Source: an uncultured Flavobacteriales bacterium
GTDB taxonomy: Bacteria > Bacteroidota > Bacteroidia > Flavobacteriales > UBA1820
Direction of reading: 5' to 3'
Assembly (NCBI GenBank): GCA_902478645.1
Contig: CABSLV010000002.1
Location: 1 to 64,000 of the forward strand
Length of the DNA: 64,000 nucleotides
Both the position numbers and the translations under genes were made by a program. The notes under the pieces were generated by a model. The model had not been told where the DNA came from. It searched no databases and worked only from the letters and a program-made list of their open reading frames with translations. Within the stretch, counting starts at the first letter, position 1, and every line of letters begins with the position of its first letter. This document shows positions 34,406 to 43,485 of this stretch, in pieces.

Positions 34406-37234
34406 TTAGCCTTTCTTGGGGCGCGTGCACCGATCGACCAAATAGACCAGCGACTGGTAAGGAATGCCGCTGTTGGTATTCAAGCCGATTTCGCAGGTGC
34501 GGGAGTTGGAATATCCGTGGCGGATGCCGTTGTCCTGGATCTGGCGGCGGAGTTTGCGCAATGCAAAGGCGTTCATCTCCGGATAGGTAAATCCCCTGTC
34601 GCCCGCAAAACCGCAGCAGCCCACTTCCGAGGGAACAAACACCCGTTCGGCACAAGCCTCGGCCACCCGGCGCAGCACATCGGCCTTACCCATCTTGGTC
34701 ATCGAGCAAGTGATGTGGATCGCCACCGTTTCGGGCACGCGGGTGAATTCCAAACGATCCATCAGGAACCGGTCGATAAATTCCACCGGCTCGTAAAGCT
34801 TCATGCCCCGGATCTTCTTCAGCATCCGGTACAGGCACGGACTCTGATCGCACACTACGGGATATTTCCCGCCTTCGGAAGCCTCCCAGAGTGCTGCCTC
34901 GAGTTCGGCCGTCTTGCGGTCGGCCTCCTCGATAAAGCCCTTGCTCTCCCAGATCGTACCGCAGCACAAGTGTCCCATGTTCTTGGGAAAGATCACCTGG
35001 TAACCGGCCTTGGCCAACAGACGGGTAAACACCTGATGGAGCGGTTCCTGATCCGGATCGCCCTTGGCGGCACCCATCACCTGATTGATACAGCTGGGGA
35101 AATATACCACCTTGTCGGGACAAGCCGGATTGACGGGCGGCTGCACCGGCTTGTCAATACCCTTGGGCATGGCCGGAGTCCACAAGGGAAGCGCCCCGAA
35201 AGTAAGCTTGCGCATGCCCCGGGCCAGCGTCCCCATCAGGGAAGAGCCCAACACACTGTGCACGCCGTTTACGGCCTTGAGTCCAACCCGCATTCCGGAG
35301 GTAACGGTCGAGAAATGATCGGCCGTCCAACGGGCTATCTTCTTGGCGGTATTCGAGGCTTCGGCCTGGCGCAGGTCCTGCGTCAGTTTTCCGGTGTCGA
35401 TCTTCACCGGACAGGACGTGGCACACAAGCCATCCTTGGCACAGGTCTGGTTACCGAGGTAGCGGTACGCGCGTTCCAGTTCCGCCTGCCGGGCAGGGTC
35501 TTCGCCGGTGAGTTTCAAACGCGATATTTCACGACGGATCACCGTACGCTGCCGCGCGGAGAGGGTGAAACCGTTGGTAAGGCAATTCACTTCGCAAAAA
35601 CCGCACTCGATGCACTTGTCCACATTCGGGTCGGTCTGCGTAAGGGTTTTCAAGTGTTTGATGTGGCACAGCGGATCGTCATTGAAGATCACCCCCTGGT
35701 TCAGGAGGCCTTCGGGGTCGAACAGTTTCTTGACGTCGAGCATCAACTGGTAAGCCTCCTCGCCCCATTCATGACGCACGAAAGGCGCAATGTTCCGTCC
35801 CGTGCCGTGCTCGCCCTTGAGCGAGCCGTCGTAACGGTCCACCACGAATTCCACCACGGCATCCAACAAGCCCTGGAAACGTTTGACTTCGCTCTCGGTG
35901 GCAAAATCCTGATTGAGGATAAAGTGAAAGTTGCCCTCGATGGAGTGTCCGTAGATCACGGCATCCTTGTAGCCGTGTTCCACCAGCAAGGCCTGCAATT
36001 CGGATACGGCCTGCGGAAGGACTTCCACCGGGAAAACGATGTCCTCGATCAGGCACGAAGTCCCCACTGGGCGCATCGCTCCCACAGCCGGGAATACGCC
36101 CGAACGGATGCGCCAATAATTGGAATACACCGCAGGATCGGTGGTAAACTCGATGGGATACAAGGTCTTCAGACCGGCTACCGCCTCGCGCACCCGAGCG
36201 ATATTCTTCTCCAGGGTCTGCGGGTCGCTTGCCTTGGTCTCCAGCAGGATAGCCGTCGCCCCCTCCGGGAGATCCTTGATGAAGGCGGGAATGCCTTCGT
36301 TGTTTTCCACCGAATGCAAGGCACCGCGGTCGAGCAGTTCGGCCGTATCGACCGGCAGAGGCTTAAGGTTCTGCACAGCCCGGCAAGCATCGACGATGTT
36401 TTCAAAATAAAGCATCGCACTGGCCTTGTAGGGGATCAGAGGCAGGGTATCCATCTCCACTTCGGAGATAAACGCCAGCGTGCCTTCCGAGCCGACCATC
36501 AAGTGGGTAATGATATCGAACGGATCGTCGAAATGCACGAACGGATCGATGGACAGTCCGGTGGTATTCTTGATGCTGTATTTCTTGAGGATACGCTCGG
36601 CCAAAGGCTTGTTGGCCCGCACGGCATCGCGCAATTCGATGATGCGGGCGATAAAATCGCGGTGGGTATGGAGAAATTCCTCCCGCGAGGTGTGCGAACC
36701 GGTATCCAGCACCGTCCCGTCGGCCAATACGATCCGGATGGAACGCAGGGTGCGGTACGAGTTTTCGTTGGTGCCGTTCATCCCGCTGGCGTTGTTGGCT
36801 ACGATACCGCCGATCATTGCCGAACCTACTGAAGCCGGATCCGGTCCGATCTTGCGCCCGAACGGTTTGAGGATCTGGTTCAACCTTGCGCCGACGATAC
36901 CGGCCTGGCTGCGGATCACCGCCCCGCCTTCGAGCACCTCGTACTTTTCCCAGCCTTGCGAGGCGAGCACCAGCACCGAATCGGTAGATGCCTGGCCAGA
37001 AAGGCTCGTCCCGGCAGCCCGGAAGGTCACCGGAACTTTGTAACGGGCCGATGCGGCCAACACGGCACGTACCTCAGCTTCGTTGAATGTGCGTACAACC
37101 GCTTTGGGGATAAAACGATAAAAACTGGCATCGGTCCCATAGGCAAACGTGCGCAAAGGATCGGTATAGATGCGCTTGGGATCGACCGTTTTCTTAACCT
37201 CGTCGATAAAATTCTGATAAGATGCCGATAACAT
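34406..37234 (-). CDS. FAD-binding and Fe-S oxidoreductase, D-lactate/glycolate dehydrogenase type
   Basis: The 942-residue protein fuses three parts: an FAD_binding_4 domain (about 35-260, with TFRAAGTSLSGQ and GGIVANNASGMNG), an FAD-oxidase C-terminal domain (about 265-515, with HGTGRNIAPFVRHEWG), and an iron-sulfur half with CIECGFCEVNC and a second cluster CAKDGLCATSC, then two CCG domains (CCGTIWES, CCGFAGDRG). Such enzymes oxidise D-lactate or other 2-hydroxyacids and pass electrons to quinones. MurQ releases D-lactate from MurNAc-6-P, so its place 28 nt after anmK, behind the salvage operon, fits D-lactate use. That pathway link is inferred. Confidence 0.88.
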   Translation of the reverse strand: MLSASYQNFIDEVKKTVDPKRIYTDPLRTFAYGTDASFYRFIPKAVVRTFNEAEVRAVLAASARYKVPVTFRAAGTSLSGQASTDSVLVLASQGWEKYEVLEGGAVIRSQAGIVGARLNQILKPFGRKIGPDPASVGSAMIGGIVANNASGMNGTNENSYRTLRSIRIVLADGTVLDTGSHTSREEFLHTHRDFIARIIELRDAVRANKPLAERILKKYSIKNTTGLSIDPFVHFDDPFDIITHLMVGSEGTLAFISEVEMDTLPLIPYKASAMLYFENIVDACRAVQNLKPLPVDTAELLDRGALHSVENNEGIPAFIKDLPEGATAILLETKASDPQTLEKNIARVREAVAGLKTLYPIEFTTDPAVYSNYWRIRSGVFPAVGAMRPVGTSCLIEDIVFPVEVLPQAVSELQALLVEHGYKDAVIYGHSIEGNFHFILNQDFATESEVKRFQGLLDAVVEFVVDRYDGSLKGEHGTGRNIAPFVRHEWGEEAYQLMLDVKKLFDPEGLLNQGVIFNDDPLCHIKHLKTLTQTDPNVDKCIECGFCEVNCLTNGFTLSARQRTVIRREISRLKLTGEDPARQAELERAYRYLGNQTCAKDGLCATSCPVKIDTGKLTQDLRQAEASNTAKKIARWTADHFSTVTSGMRVGLKAVNGVHSVLGSSLMGTLARGMRKLTFGALPLWTPAMPKGIDKPVQPPVNPACPDKVVYFPSCINQVMGAAKGDPDQEPLHQVFTRLLAKAGYQVIFPKNMGHLCCGTIWESKGFIEEADRKTAELEAALWEASEGGKYPVVCDQSPCLYRMLKKIRGMKLYEPVEFIDRFLMDRLEFTRVPETVAIHITCSMTKMGKADVLRRVAEACAERVFVPSEVGCCGFAGDRGFTYPEMNAFALRKLRRQIQDNGIRHGYSNSRTCEIGLNTNSGIPYQSLVYLVDRCTRPKKG

Positions 37235-37262
37235 TTTTATACTCTCCCTTCTTCTTTCTTGC

Positions 37263-38336
37263 TTATTCTATCTTGAAACCGTAGCATGCACCCGATATCA
37301 CATCGTGCGTAGCTCCAGTCACGCTAGCCAGACAGTTGGGCTGGTTCAGCACCCGGCGCAAGCCCAGGAAAGCGAAGATAAGCGCTTCCTTGAAGTCGAT
37401 GATGTTGCGCGCAGGATGGATAAATTCGATGTCCGCATAGGCCTTGGCCCTCTCGAGCATGTACACGTTGTACGCCCCGCCACCGGTTACGAGTACCCGC
37501 GCACCGGGACGGAAGTTGCGGGCAATCTGATAGGCCGAATGCTCGGTCAGAGTAGCGATCACGTTGGCAAATTCGTCCTTGCAAGCCTCCACCAGCGGCA
37601 TCACGTTCCGGTCCACCCATTCCTGGGCGAGCGACTTGGGCGGCTCGCGGTGGTAGTACTCCAGGGCGTTGAGCGCGTCGAACAATTCGCGGTTTACCTG
37701 ACCCGAACGCGCCGTCTCGCCATCCTTGTCGTAGTCGTGCCCTTTGGTGCGCATCAAGCGATTGAGCACGTAGTTGGCCGGACACAGGTCGTACGCGATG
37801 CGTTTTCCCTGCTCGTTGTCGAAGGAAACGTTGGCAAATCCGCCGATGTTCAGGCAGTAGTCGTACTCCGAAAACAGGAGTTTGTCGCCGATGGGCACCA
37901 GGGGTGCTCCTTGTCCGCCGAAAGCCACGTCGAGCGTACGGAAGTCGCAGACCACCGGAATGCCGCAAGTGGCATAGAGATGGGCACCACTACCGATCTG
38001 GAGGTTGTATCCCAGGTCGGGGCGATGAAAGACCGTGTGGCCGTGCGAGGCGACGAAATCGACCTCCTGGATGCCTTGTTCGCGGACGAACTCCTTGACT
38101 TTCTGTCCCAGATAGCGGCCGTATTCGGCATCCAGCGCCGTAAGGGCTTCTCCCGTCTGATAAAAGGACATCTTGAGGCTTTCCTTCCACTCCGGATCGT
38201 AGGATTTGGTATCGGCCTTTTCGATCTCGTACTGCCACTTTCCGTCGTGCTCGCGGAACACTACATATACCATGTCCAACCCGTCGAGCGACGTACCGGA
38301 CATCAGCCCGATGGCTTTGTATTCTTTTTTTGCCAT
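37263..38336 (-). CDS. anmK: Anhydro-N-acetylmuramic acid kinase AnmK
   Basis: AnmK opens the 1,6-anhydro ring and phosphorylates anhydroMurNAc to MurNAc-6-P, the substrate of MurQ. The 357-residue protein has the start GLMSGTSLDG (10-19), the central SHGHTVFHRP motif, NIGGFANVSF for phosphate binding, and VTGGGAYN for the nucleotide site. The length is normal. It lies 77 nt after the ampG-like gene, with a strong hairpin between, and 28 nt before the oxidoreductase gene. Confidence 0.96.
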   Translation of the reverse strand: MAKKEYKAIGLMSGTSLDGLDMVYVVFREHDGKWQYEIEKADTKSYDPEWKESLKMSFYQTGEALTALDAEYGRYLGQKVKEFVREQGIQEVDFVASHGHTVFHRPDLGYNLQIGSGAHLYATCGIPVVCDFRTLDVAFGGQGAPLVPIGDKLLFSEYDYCLNIGGFANVSFDNEQGKRIAYDLCPANYVLNRLMRTKGHDYDKDGETARSGQVNRELFDALNALEYYHREPPKSLAQEWVDRNVMPLVEACKDEFANVIATLTEHSAYQIARNFRPGARVLVTGGGAYNVYMLERAKAYADIEFIHPARNIIDFKEALIFAFLGLRRVLNQPNCLASVTGATHDVISGACYGFKIE

Positions 38337-38360
38337 TGTTTCGATCGTTTTTTAAGAAAG

Positions 38361-38390
38361 GACGGCCGCCCGCCCAGGCGAGCGGCCGTC
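38361..38390 (-). terminator. Hairpin between the ampG-like gene and anmK
   Basis: GACGGCCGC (38361-38369) pairs with GCGGCCGTC (38382-38390); the stem continues past one mismatch with CGCC/GGCG and a CA loop. On the minus strand a partly T-rich run follows, so it could attenuate transcription into anmK. Confidence 0.6.
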
Positions 38391-38413
38391 CCGATAGGTT
38401 CAGTCAAAAATCG

Positions 38414-39793
38414 TTATTCCTTGGTGGCTTTTCCGAAGGTCTTGTCCACGCCCAACTTGCGGTACAACAGTACCGAGGGGAGCGTTCCCAGGATGACGAC
38501 CATCCAGAAGAACCATTCATACCCCAGCGCCGTAACGGTAAATCCGCTGATGGCCTTGGGCCAGATGAGCGAGAGGGCCATCAGTCCCGAGCAGATCGCA
38601 TAGTGCGAGGTAGCGAACTGACCTCTGGAGACATACACCATGTACATCGTGTAGGAGGTAAACGAAAATCCATATCCGAAATAGCCCAGGCCGACCACGA
38701 CAGCCACCAGGGTCAATCCCAGCGTACCCAATTCCTGTACGATGGAAGGATTCATCGCCAACAGGATGTAGCCGATGTTGGGCAGGTTGAGGATGAGGAT
38801 CATCGGAAGCAACCAGAAGCGAAGACCCTTTCGGGCGATGGCAAAACCACCCACGATACCGCCGATGATCAAGGTGATCACACCGATCGTTCCCTTGATC
38901 AGTCCCTGGGCCTCCATCGGGATCTCAAGGCCGCCTTTCTCTACCGGATCGGTAAAGAACGAGGGCAGGATCTGCAAAAGCTGCGCCTCACCCGTACGGT
39001 ACAACACCAGGAAGAGGATACCCCAAACGATGTTGGGCTTTTGCATGAACGTAACGACCGAACGGCCGAATTCGCGCACGATGCCGCCGACCGTTTTTAC
39101 ATCTACGCCTTCCTGTGCCGCACGGTGCGGGTCCTGCGGGAACGCCCAGAAGTTGTACGCTGCCGTAACGAACGTGATGGCTGCCAGCACATAGAACGTT
39201 ACCTGCCAAGCCCACAGCATCTCATCGCTGAGCGGTTTTGCACTCTCGCCGGCTACATAGCCCACCAGCCAGAGCATACCGCCGTCCACCAGCAACCAGC
39301 CCACACGGAAAGCCGTCGAACGCAGACCCACCCAGATAGACTGCTGGTTGGGATTCAGGTTGATCATGTACATACCGTCCGAGGCTACATCATAGGTAGC
39401 GGCCGAAAGGGCAATGAGGATAAACGGAATGAGGGTATAAGCGAATATCTTTCCCGAATCGGCACCCCAGGCCGGTACCAGCAGAGCCGTGGCGACAAAA
39501 CCGATACCCACCACGATCTGCATCCACATGGCCCACCATTTCTTGGTCTTGAGAATATCGACGATAGGTCCCCAGAGTGGTTTGATAAACCAGGGCAGGT
39601 ACAAAAGACTCACGGCTACGCCCGATACTTTCGGGTTGACGTTCATCGCGATGTAGAAGTACACGATGAGCGACTGCATGACCGTATTGGGAATCGCCTG
39701 ATAGAAATATGCCGTCGGCACCCATTGCCAGGGTTTGCGCTTGGTAACGGGGACGGCTGCCTCCGTTGCGGAAGGTTGTGCTTGTTGTGACAT
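38414..39793 (-). CDS. ampG: AmpG-like MFS permease (muropeptide / anhydrosugar importer)
   Basis: The 459-residue protein has 12-14 membrane helices and AmpG/SLC33-like motifs: GVAVSLLYLPWFIKPLWGPIVD (about 57-78) and YDVASDGMYM (about 130-139), where AmpG proteins carry the DIVxDAY-like segment. AmpG brings GlcNAc-anhydroMurNAc (with or without peptide) through the inner membrane. It sits 5 nt after the second DigH-like gene in the minus-strand salvage operon. The exact substrate could be free sugar rather than muropeptide. Confidence 0.85.
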   Translation of the reverse strand: MSQQAQPSATEAAVPVTKRKPWQWVPTAYFYQAIPNTVMQSLIVYFYIAMNVNPKVSGVAVSLLYLPWFIKPLWGPIVDILKTKKWWAMWMQIVVGIGFVATALLVPAWGADSGKIFAYTLIPFILIALSAATYDVASDGMYMINLNPNQQSIWVGLRSTAFRVGWLLVDGGMLWLVGYVAGESAKPLSDEMLWAWQVTFYVLAAITFVTAAYNFWAFPQDPHRAAQEGVDVKTVGGIVREFGRSVVTFMQKPNIVWGILFLVLYRTGEAQLLQILPSFFTDPVEKGGLEIPMEAQGLIKGTIGVITLIIGGIVGGFAIARKGLRFWLLPMILILNLPNIGYILLAMNPSIVQELGTLGLTLVAVVVGLGYFGYGFSFTSYTMYMVYVSRGQFATSHYAICSGLMALSLIWPKAISGFTVTALGYEWFFWMVVILGTLPSVLLYRKLGVDKTFGKATKE

Positions 39794-39798
39794 GATCG

Positions 39799-41376
39799 CT
39801 ATTCTTTTTTATTTATCGTTGTTACTTTGGTTTTGCTTACTTTGACGGTCGTCTCCACCGGAGTGCTCTCCACGTTGTTGCGCGAGAGGGCGGTAACGAC
39901 ATACGTATATTCTCCCGGAGCTGCCTCCTGATCCAGGTAAACCTTCCGGGCGTCGTGGTCGTAGAACACCTTGGCCACGATAGCCGAGGGGTCTTCCAGA
40001 TCCACCGCCTGCCCCTTGGCAAAACGGTAAACCAGGTAATACATCAGGTTGTCGGAATACACGGTTTCCCACGACAGCATGACCAGATGTGCCTTCCCGT
40101 CGGCCGAAAGGTCTTTCGGGGCGGCCGGAGGCGTCATGTCGTGCCAGGGCATGGGCGGAACGAGGGCCGGATAACGGTATTCATCCGCCTGGAGTACCTG
40201 ATTGAGTCCCTTCTTGTTCTGCATGAATACCCGCGTGCTCCAGAAGAAAGTCCCCTGCACCTTGTCGGGCATCTCACGCTGGCGGGCGATCTCGTACTGG
40301 AGTTCCGGGGTTTCGTTCCACATGGAAAGGCCGCAGTACAGGTGGAATTTGTCCGGCTGGGTGAGGTTCGACCACCAGGAGAGCACCTTGTCGTAATTGG
40401 CATTCTTGTTGGTGGTGGGATAATACATCTGGGGCGTTACGTAGTCGATCCAACCCCGATCCATCCACAGAAGGATATCGGCAAACAGATCGTCGTAGTT
40501 GGTCTGCTGGACAAATGTCTCCGAGCCACGAGGGTCTTTCGAGGCATTGCGCCATACGCAGAAAGGACTGATACCGAATTTGACCCAGGGTTTGGCCTGA
40601 CGGATGGTCCGGCTGAACTCCTCGATGAGCAGATTGACGTTCTGACGGCGCCACGCATCGCGATCCTTGAAGAAAGGCTTTCCGTAACGCTCCCAGGAGA
40701 GCGAATCGGGAAATTCGACGATATAACCTTTTCCCTGCTCATCCTTGGCGGCTACCCGATACGGGTAGAAATAATCGTCGAAATGGATCGCATCGACATC
40801 ATAGCGTTTTACCAGGTCGAGCAGCATGGCATTGGCAAATTCGCGGCACTGGGGAATGCCCGGGTCGAAGTACCACTTCCCACCGTATTCCACGAACCAG
40901 TCGCGGTGCTGATGGAAAGCGTGTGTAGGCGCAAACTGAGCCGTATCGGCCGTTTGGGACACCCGGTAAGGGTTGAGCCAGGCATGGAATTCCAACCCGC
41001 GCTTGTGTGCCTCGGCGATCATGAACGCCACCGGATCGTACAAGGGATCGGGAGCCTGCCCCTGCTTGCCGGTCAAATACTGGCTCCAGGGTTCGAGATC
41101 CGAAGGGTAAAAAGCATCGGCCGTAGGGCGGATATGCATCACCACCGCATTGGCATTCATGGCCACCAACGTATCGAGAAAGGCAATGTACTCGGCTTTC
41201 TGCTGTGCTACGGGGAGGCCTTTCTTACTGGGCCAGTCCAAATTGCCCACCGAAGCGATCCAGCCGGCACGCATCTCGTACTTCGGTGCATCGCTCGGCT
41301 GAGCCTTCCCCACCCAAGGGCAAAGAAATGCCAAAGCCAACGCCAACCCCGCCCGTTTTCCTATCTGCCACCTCAT
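39799..41376 (-). CDS. DigH-like glycosyl hydrolase (GH10-like / DUF187), copy 1
   Basis: The 525-residue protein has a signal peptide (ending near GKAQ, residue 26) and a TIM-barrel domain with family text EMRAGWIASVGNLDWPSK, AVVMHIRPTADAFYPS, FHAWLNPYRV and AIHFDDYFYPY (the acidic active-site region). The last ~100 residues are a fibronectin III-like domain (PPAAPKDLSADGKAHLVMLSWE). E. coli DigH cuts denuded (peptide-free) glycan strands of peptidoglycan. The protein is paralogous to the gene just upstream (15 nt gap), and the two genes belong to the salvage operon. Confidence 0.88.
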   Translation of the reverse strand: MRWQIGKRAGLALALAFLCPWVGKAQPSDAPKYEMRAGWIASVGNLDWPSKKGLPVAQQKAEYIAFLDTLVAMNANAVVMHIRPTADAFYPSDLEPWSQYLTGKQGQAPDPLYDPVAFMIAEAHKRGLEFHAWLNPYRVSQTADTAQFAPTHAFHQHRDWFVEYGGKWYFDPGIPQCREFANAMLLDLVKRYDVDAIHFDDYFYPYRVAAKDEQGKGYIVEFPDSLSWERYGKPFFKDRDAWRRQNVNLLIEEFSRTIRQAKPWVKFGISPFCVWRNASKDPRGSETFVQQTNYDDLFADILLWMDRGWIDYVTPQMYYPTTNKNANYDKVLSWWSNLTQPDKFHLYCGLSMWNETPELQYEIARQREMPDKVQGTFFWSTRVFMQNKKGLNQVLQADEYRYPALVPPMPWHDMTPPAAPKDLSADGKAHLVMLSWETVYSDNLMYYLVYRFAKGQAVDLEDPSAIVAKVFYDHDARKVYLDQEAAPGEYTYVVTALSRNNVESTPVETTVKVSKTKVTTINKKE

Positions 41377-41391
41377 CTTTCTCGCGGGAGA

Positions 41392-42957
41392 TTATTTTGT
41401 TTTAACCGCCGTTTTGGTCACCTTGACAGCTTGGGAAACGGCCGGGCTTTCGATGTTGTTGCGCGAAACAGCCGTTACGGCATAGGTAAAGTCGCCCTTG
41501 CTCCCCTGCTTGTCGTAGTAGGACATCGTTTCGTCGTTCTCGTAGTGGAGTTTGGCCACGATTGCCGAAGGATCGGACACATTGACCGGCTGACCCTTCT
41601 CGAACTTGTACACCAAGAAGTACATCAAGTTGTCAGAATAAGTCGGCTTCCAGGATACCTCAACGATGGGGGCACTGCCGCTCACCTTCAGGTCGGTAGC
41701 CGCCTGGGGAGCCGTCATATCGAGCCAAGGCATGGGGGGAACGAGCGCTACGGCCGTATTGAGCGAGCGCAGCATCGGGTTCATCTCCCGGTTGCTCTCG
41801 CGGTCCTTGGCATTGCGCAGTACGGAAGCCGCATTCCAGTAGAACGATCCCTGCACCTGATCGTAGCCTTTCGCACGGAGCATCTCGATCTGACGCTCGA
41901 TCTCGTCCGCTCCGTTGCCCATCGAGTGGCCGATGTACAGATGACGACCGTTCGAATACTTGATCCACCAGTCGAGCAGGATGGGATAATCGACAATCTT
42001 TTTCCCGATCTTCCAGTAGAGCTGGGGCGTTACGTAGTCGATCCAGCCTTTCTCGCTCCACAGCAGGATGTCGGCATACAGGTCATCGTAATTCTGCACC
42101 CCGGCCTGGGTATCGGAACCGCGCACCGGATCGGTGGACTTGTTGCGCCATACCCCGAAAGGACTGATGCCGAACTTGACCCAAGGTTTGGTCTCCCGGA
42201 TGGTCTGGGACAACATCCGGATGAGCTGATTGACGTTGTTGCGACGCCAGGCATCCTTGTCCTTGAAGAAAGGCTTACCGAACTGTTCCCAGGAAAGGGA
42301 ATCGGGGAAATCGACTACGTAGGTCTTTCCATTCTCGTCCTTGGCGGTTACCTTGTACGGATAGAAATAATCGTCGAAGTGGATACCATCCACATCGTAA
42401 CGGCTGACGAATTCGCGCACCACCTCGTTGGTGTACTTCGCGCTGCCGGGATGTCCCGGGTCGAAGTACATCTGCCCGCCATAGGTAACGAACCATTCCG
42501 GATGCTGACGGATGGCGTGCGTGGCGGCAAAAAGGGAAGTATCGGCACTCTGAGCGATCCGGTAGGGATTCATCCAGGCGTGGAACTCCATGCCGCGTTT
42601 GTGGGCCTCCTCGACCATAAAAGCGATCGGATCCCAGAGCGGATCTGGAGCCTGTCCCTGCACACCGGTGAGGTAGATACTCCAAGGCTCGATCGAGCTG
42701 GGATAAAACGAGTCGCCCGTAGGACGCACCTGCATGATGACCGCATTGGCATTGACGGCCGCCAGCGAATCGAGGTACGTGATAAATCCTTTCTTGAGTT
42801 CTTCCTGGGTCAGGCCCTTTTTGGCCGGCCAGTTGATGTTGGCCACCGAGGCCATCCACCCTGCACGCATTTCATACTTGGACGGCTTGTCCTGCGCACC
42901 GGCGGAAACGGCTGCGCACAGAGCAATAGCCGCCAGAATCGGTCGGAAAATTTTCAT
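41392..42957 (-). CDS. DigH-like glycosyl hydrolase (GH10-like / DUF187), copy 2
   Basis: The 521-residue protein has a signal peptide (KIFRPILAAIALCAAVSAGAQ) and the same barrel motifs as its neighbour: EMRAGWMASVANINWPAKK, AVIMQVRPTGDSFYPS, FHAWMNPYRI and GIHFDDYFYPY, then a fibronectin III-like end (APQAATDLKVSGSAPIVEVSWK). Two such enzymes side by side suggest different chain-length or location preferences. Glycan-strand cleavage is inferred from DigH. A 109-nt gap separates it from the small Cys-rich gene upstream. Confidence 0.88.
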   Translation of the reverse strand: MKIFRPILAAIALCAAVSAGAQDKPSKYEMRAGWMASVANINWPAKKGLTQEELKKGFITYLDSLAAVNANAVIMQVRPTGDSFYPSSIEPWSIYLTGVQGQAPDPLWDPIAFMVEEAHKRGMEFHAWMNPYRIAQSADTSLFAATHAIRQHPEWFVTYGGQMYFDPGHPGSAKYTNEVVREFVSRYDVDGIHFDDYFYPYKVTAKDENGKTYVVDFPDSLSWEQFGKPFFKDKDAWRRNNVNQLIRMLSQTIRETKPWVKFGISPFGVWRNKSTDPVRGSDTQAGVQNYDDLYADILLWSEKGWIDYVTPQLYWKIGKKIVDYPILLDWWIKYSNGRHLYIGHSMGNGADEIERQIEMLRAKGYDQVQGSFYWNAASVLRNAKDRESNREMNPMLRSLNTAVALVPPMPWLDMTAPQAATDLKVSGSAPIVEVSWKPTYSDNLMYFLVYKFEKGQPVNVSDPSAIVAKLHYENDETMSYYDKQGSKGDFTYAVTAVSRNNIESPAVSQAVKVTKTAVKTK

Positions 42958-43066
42958 CGGTTGTAGTTCGTTATGTTTTTAATCTCGTAATTTCTTTCCT
43001 TGCCCCTCTTCAAAGACAAAAGGAGGCACTGCTTTTTCGGTTTTCGGAAGGACAACCTGCAATCGA

Positions 43067-43465
43067 TCACCGGTAACGCCTGTAAGACCGGTAAGCCGAA
43101 GTATCGCTCGCCGTCCAGCCGCACCCATGCCCGGGGCGATGATAAGTACGGCCGGCATCTTCGCGCCGATACTCCGCCGGGGCATCGCAACAAACCTCCG
43201 GGTTCCGATAGCGCACCCCGCATCCTCGCCTGTCGTAATGGCGATGGCCGCGGAAATCGTCCCGGCAATGCACATCCCGGCGGGAGACGTATTCACGCGG
43301 GTAATCGCAGCAACCCTGAGGGAGATATTCGCGACTCCGCTGCGAACGGGCATCCGCCCGATAGACACGATCATCGTTGGATTGTCTCTCCGGATCGTTT
43401 TGCGCCGCGGCAGAGAGCAAAACGCCCAATAGCGCTACGGCGAGTACTACACGTGTGGTCTTCAT
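43067..43465 (-). CDS. Small secreted Cys/Arg/Tyr-rich protein, unknown
   Basis: The 132-residue protein starts at 43465, 20 nt after murQ, with a clear signal peptide (MKTTRVVLAVALLGVLLSAAA). The mature part is very rich in Arg and Tyr and has seven Cys (52, 53, 67, 82, 92, 93, 115). It contains an internal repeat with a 40-residue period, C-C-D-x-P-x-E-Y at 52-59 and 92-99. I do not recognise a family. The place inside the salvage operon and the signal peptide argue that it is real; the high-GC frame makes a chance frame possible. Disulfide folding in the periplasm and binding to an anionic wall polymer would be consistent, but are guesses. Confidence 0.62.
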   Translation of the reverse strand: MKTTRVVLAVALLGVLLSAAAQNDPERQSNDDRVYRADARSQRSREYLPQGCCDYPREYVSRRDVHCRDDFRGHRHYDRRGCGVRYRNPEVCCDAPAEYRREDAGRTYHRPGHGCGWTASDTSAYRSYRRYR

Positions 43466-43485
43466 AACAAATTGTCCGTTTGTTT

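Noticed and set aside
43000..43467. Plus-strand frame opposite the small Cys-rich gene
   Set aside because: No signal peptide or operon context, and a composition typical of a high-GC antisense frame.
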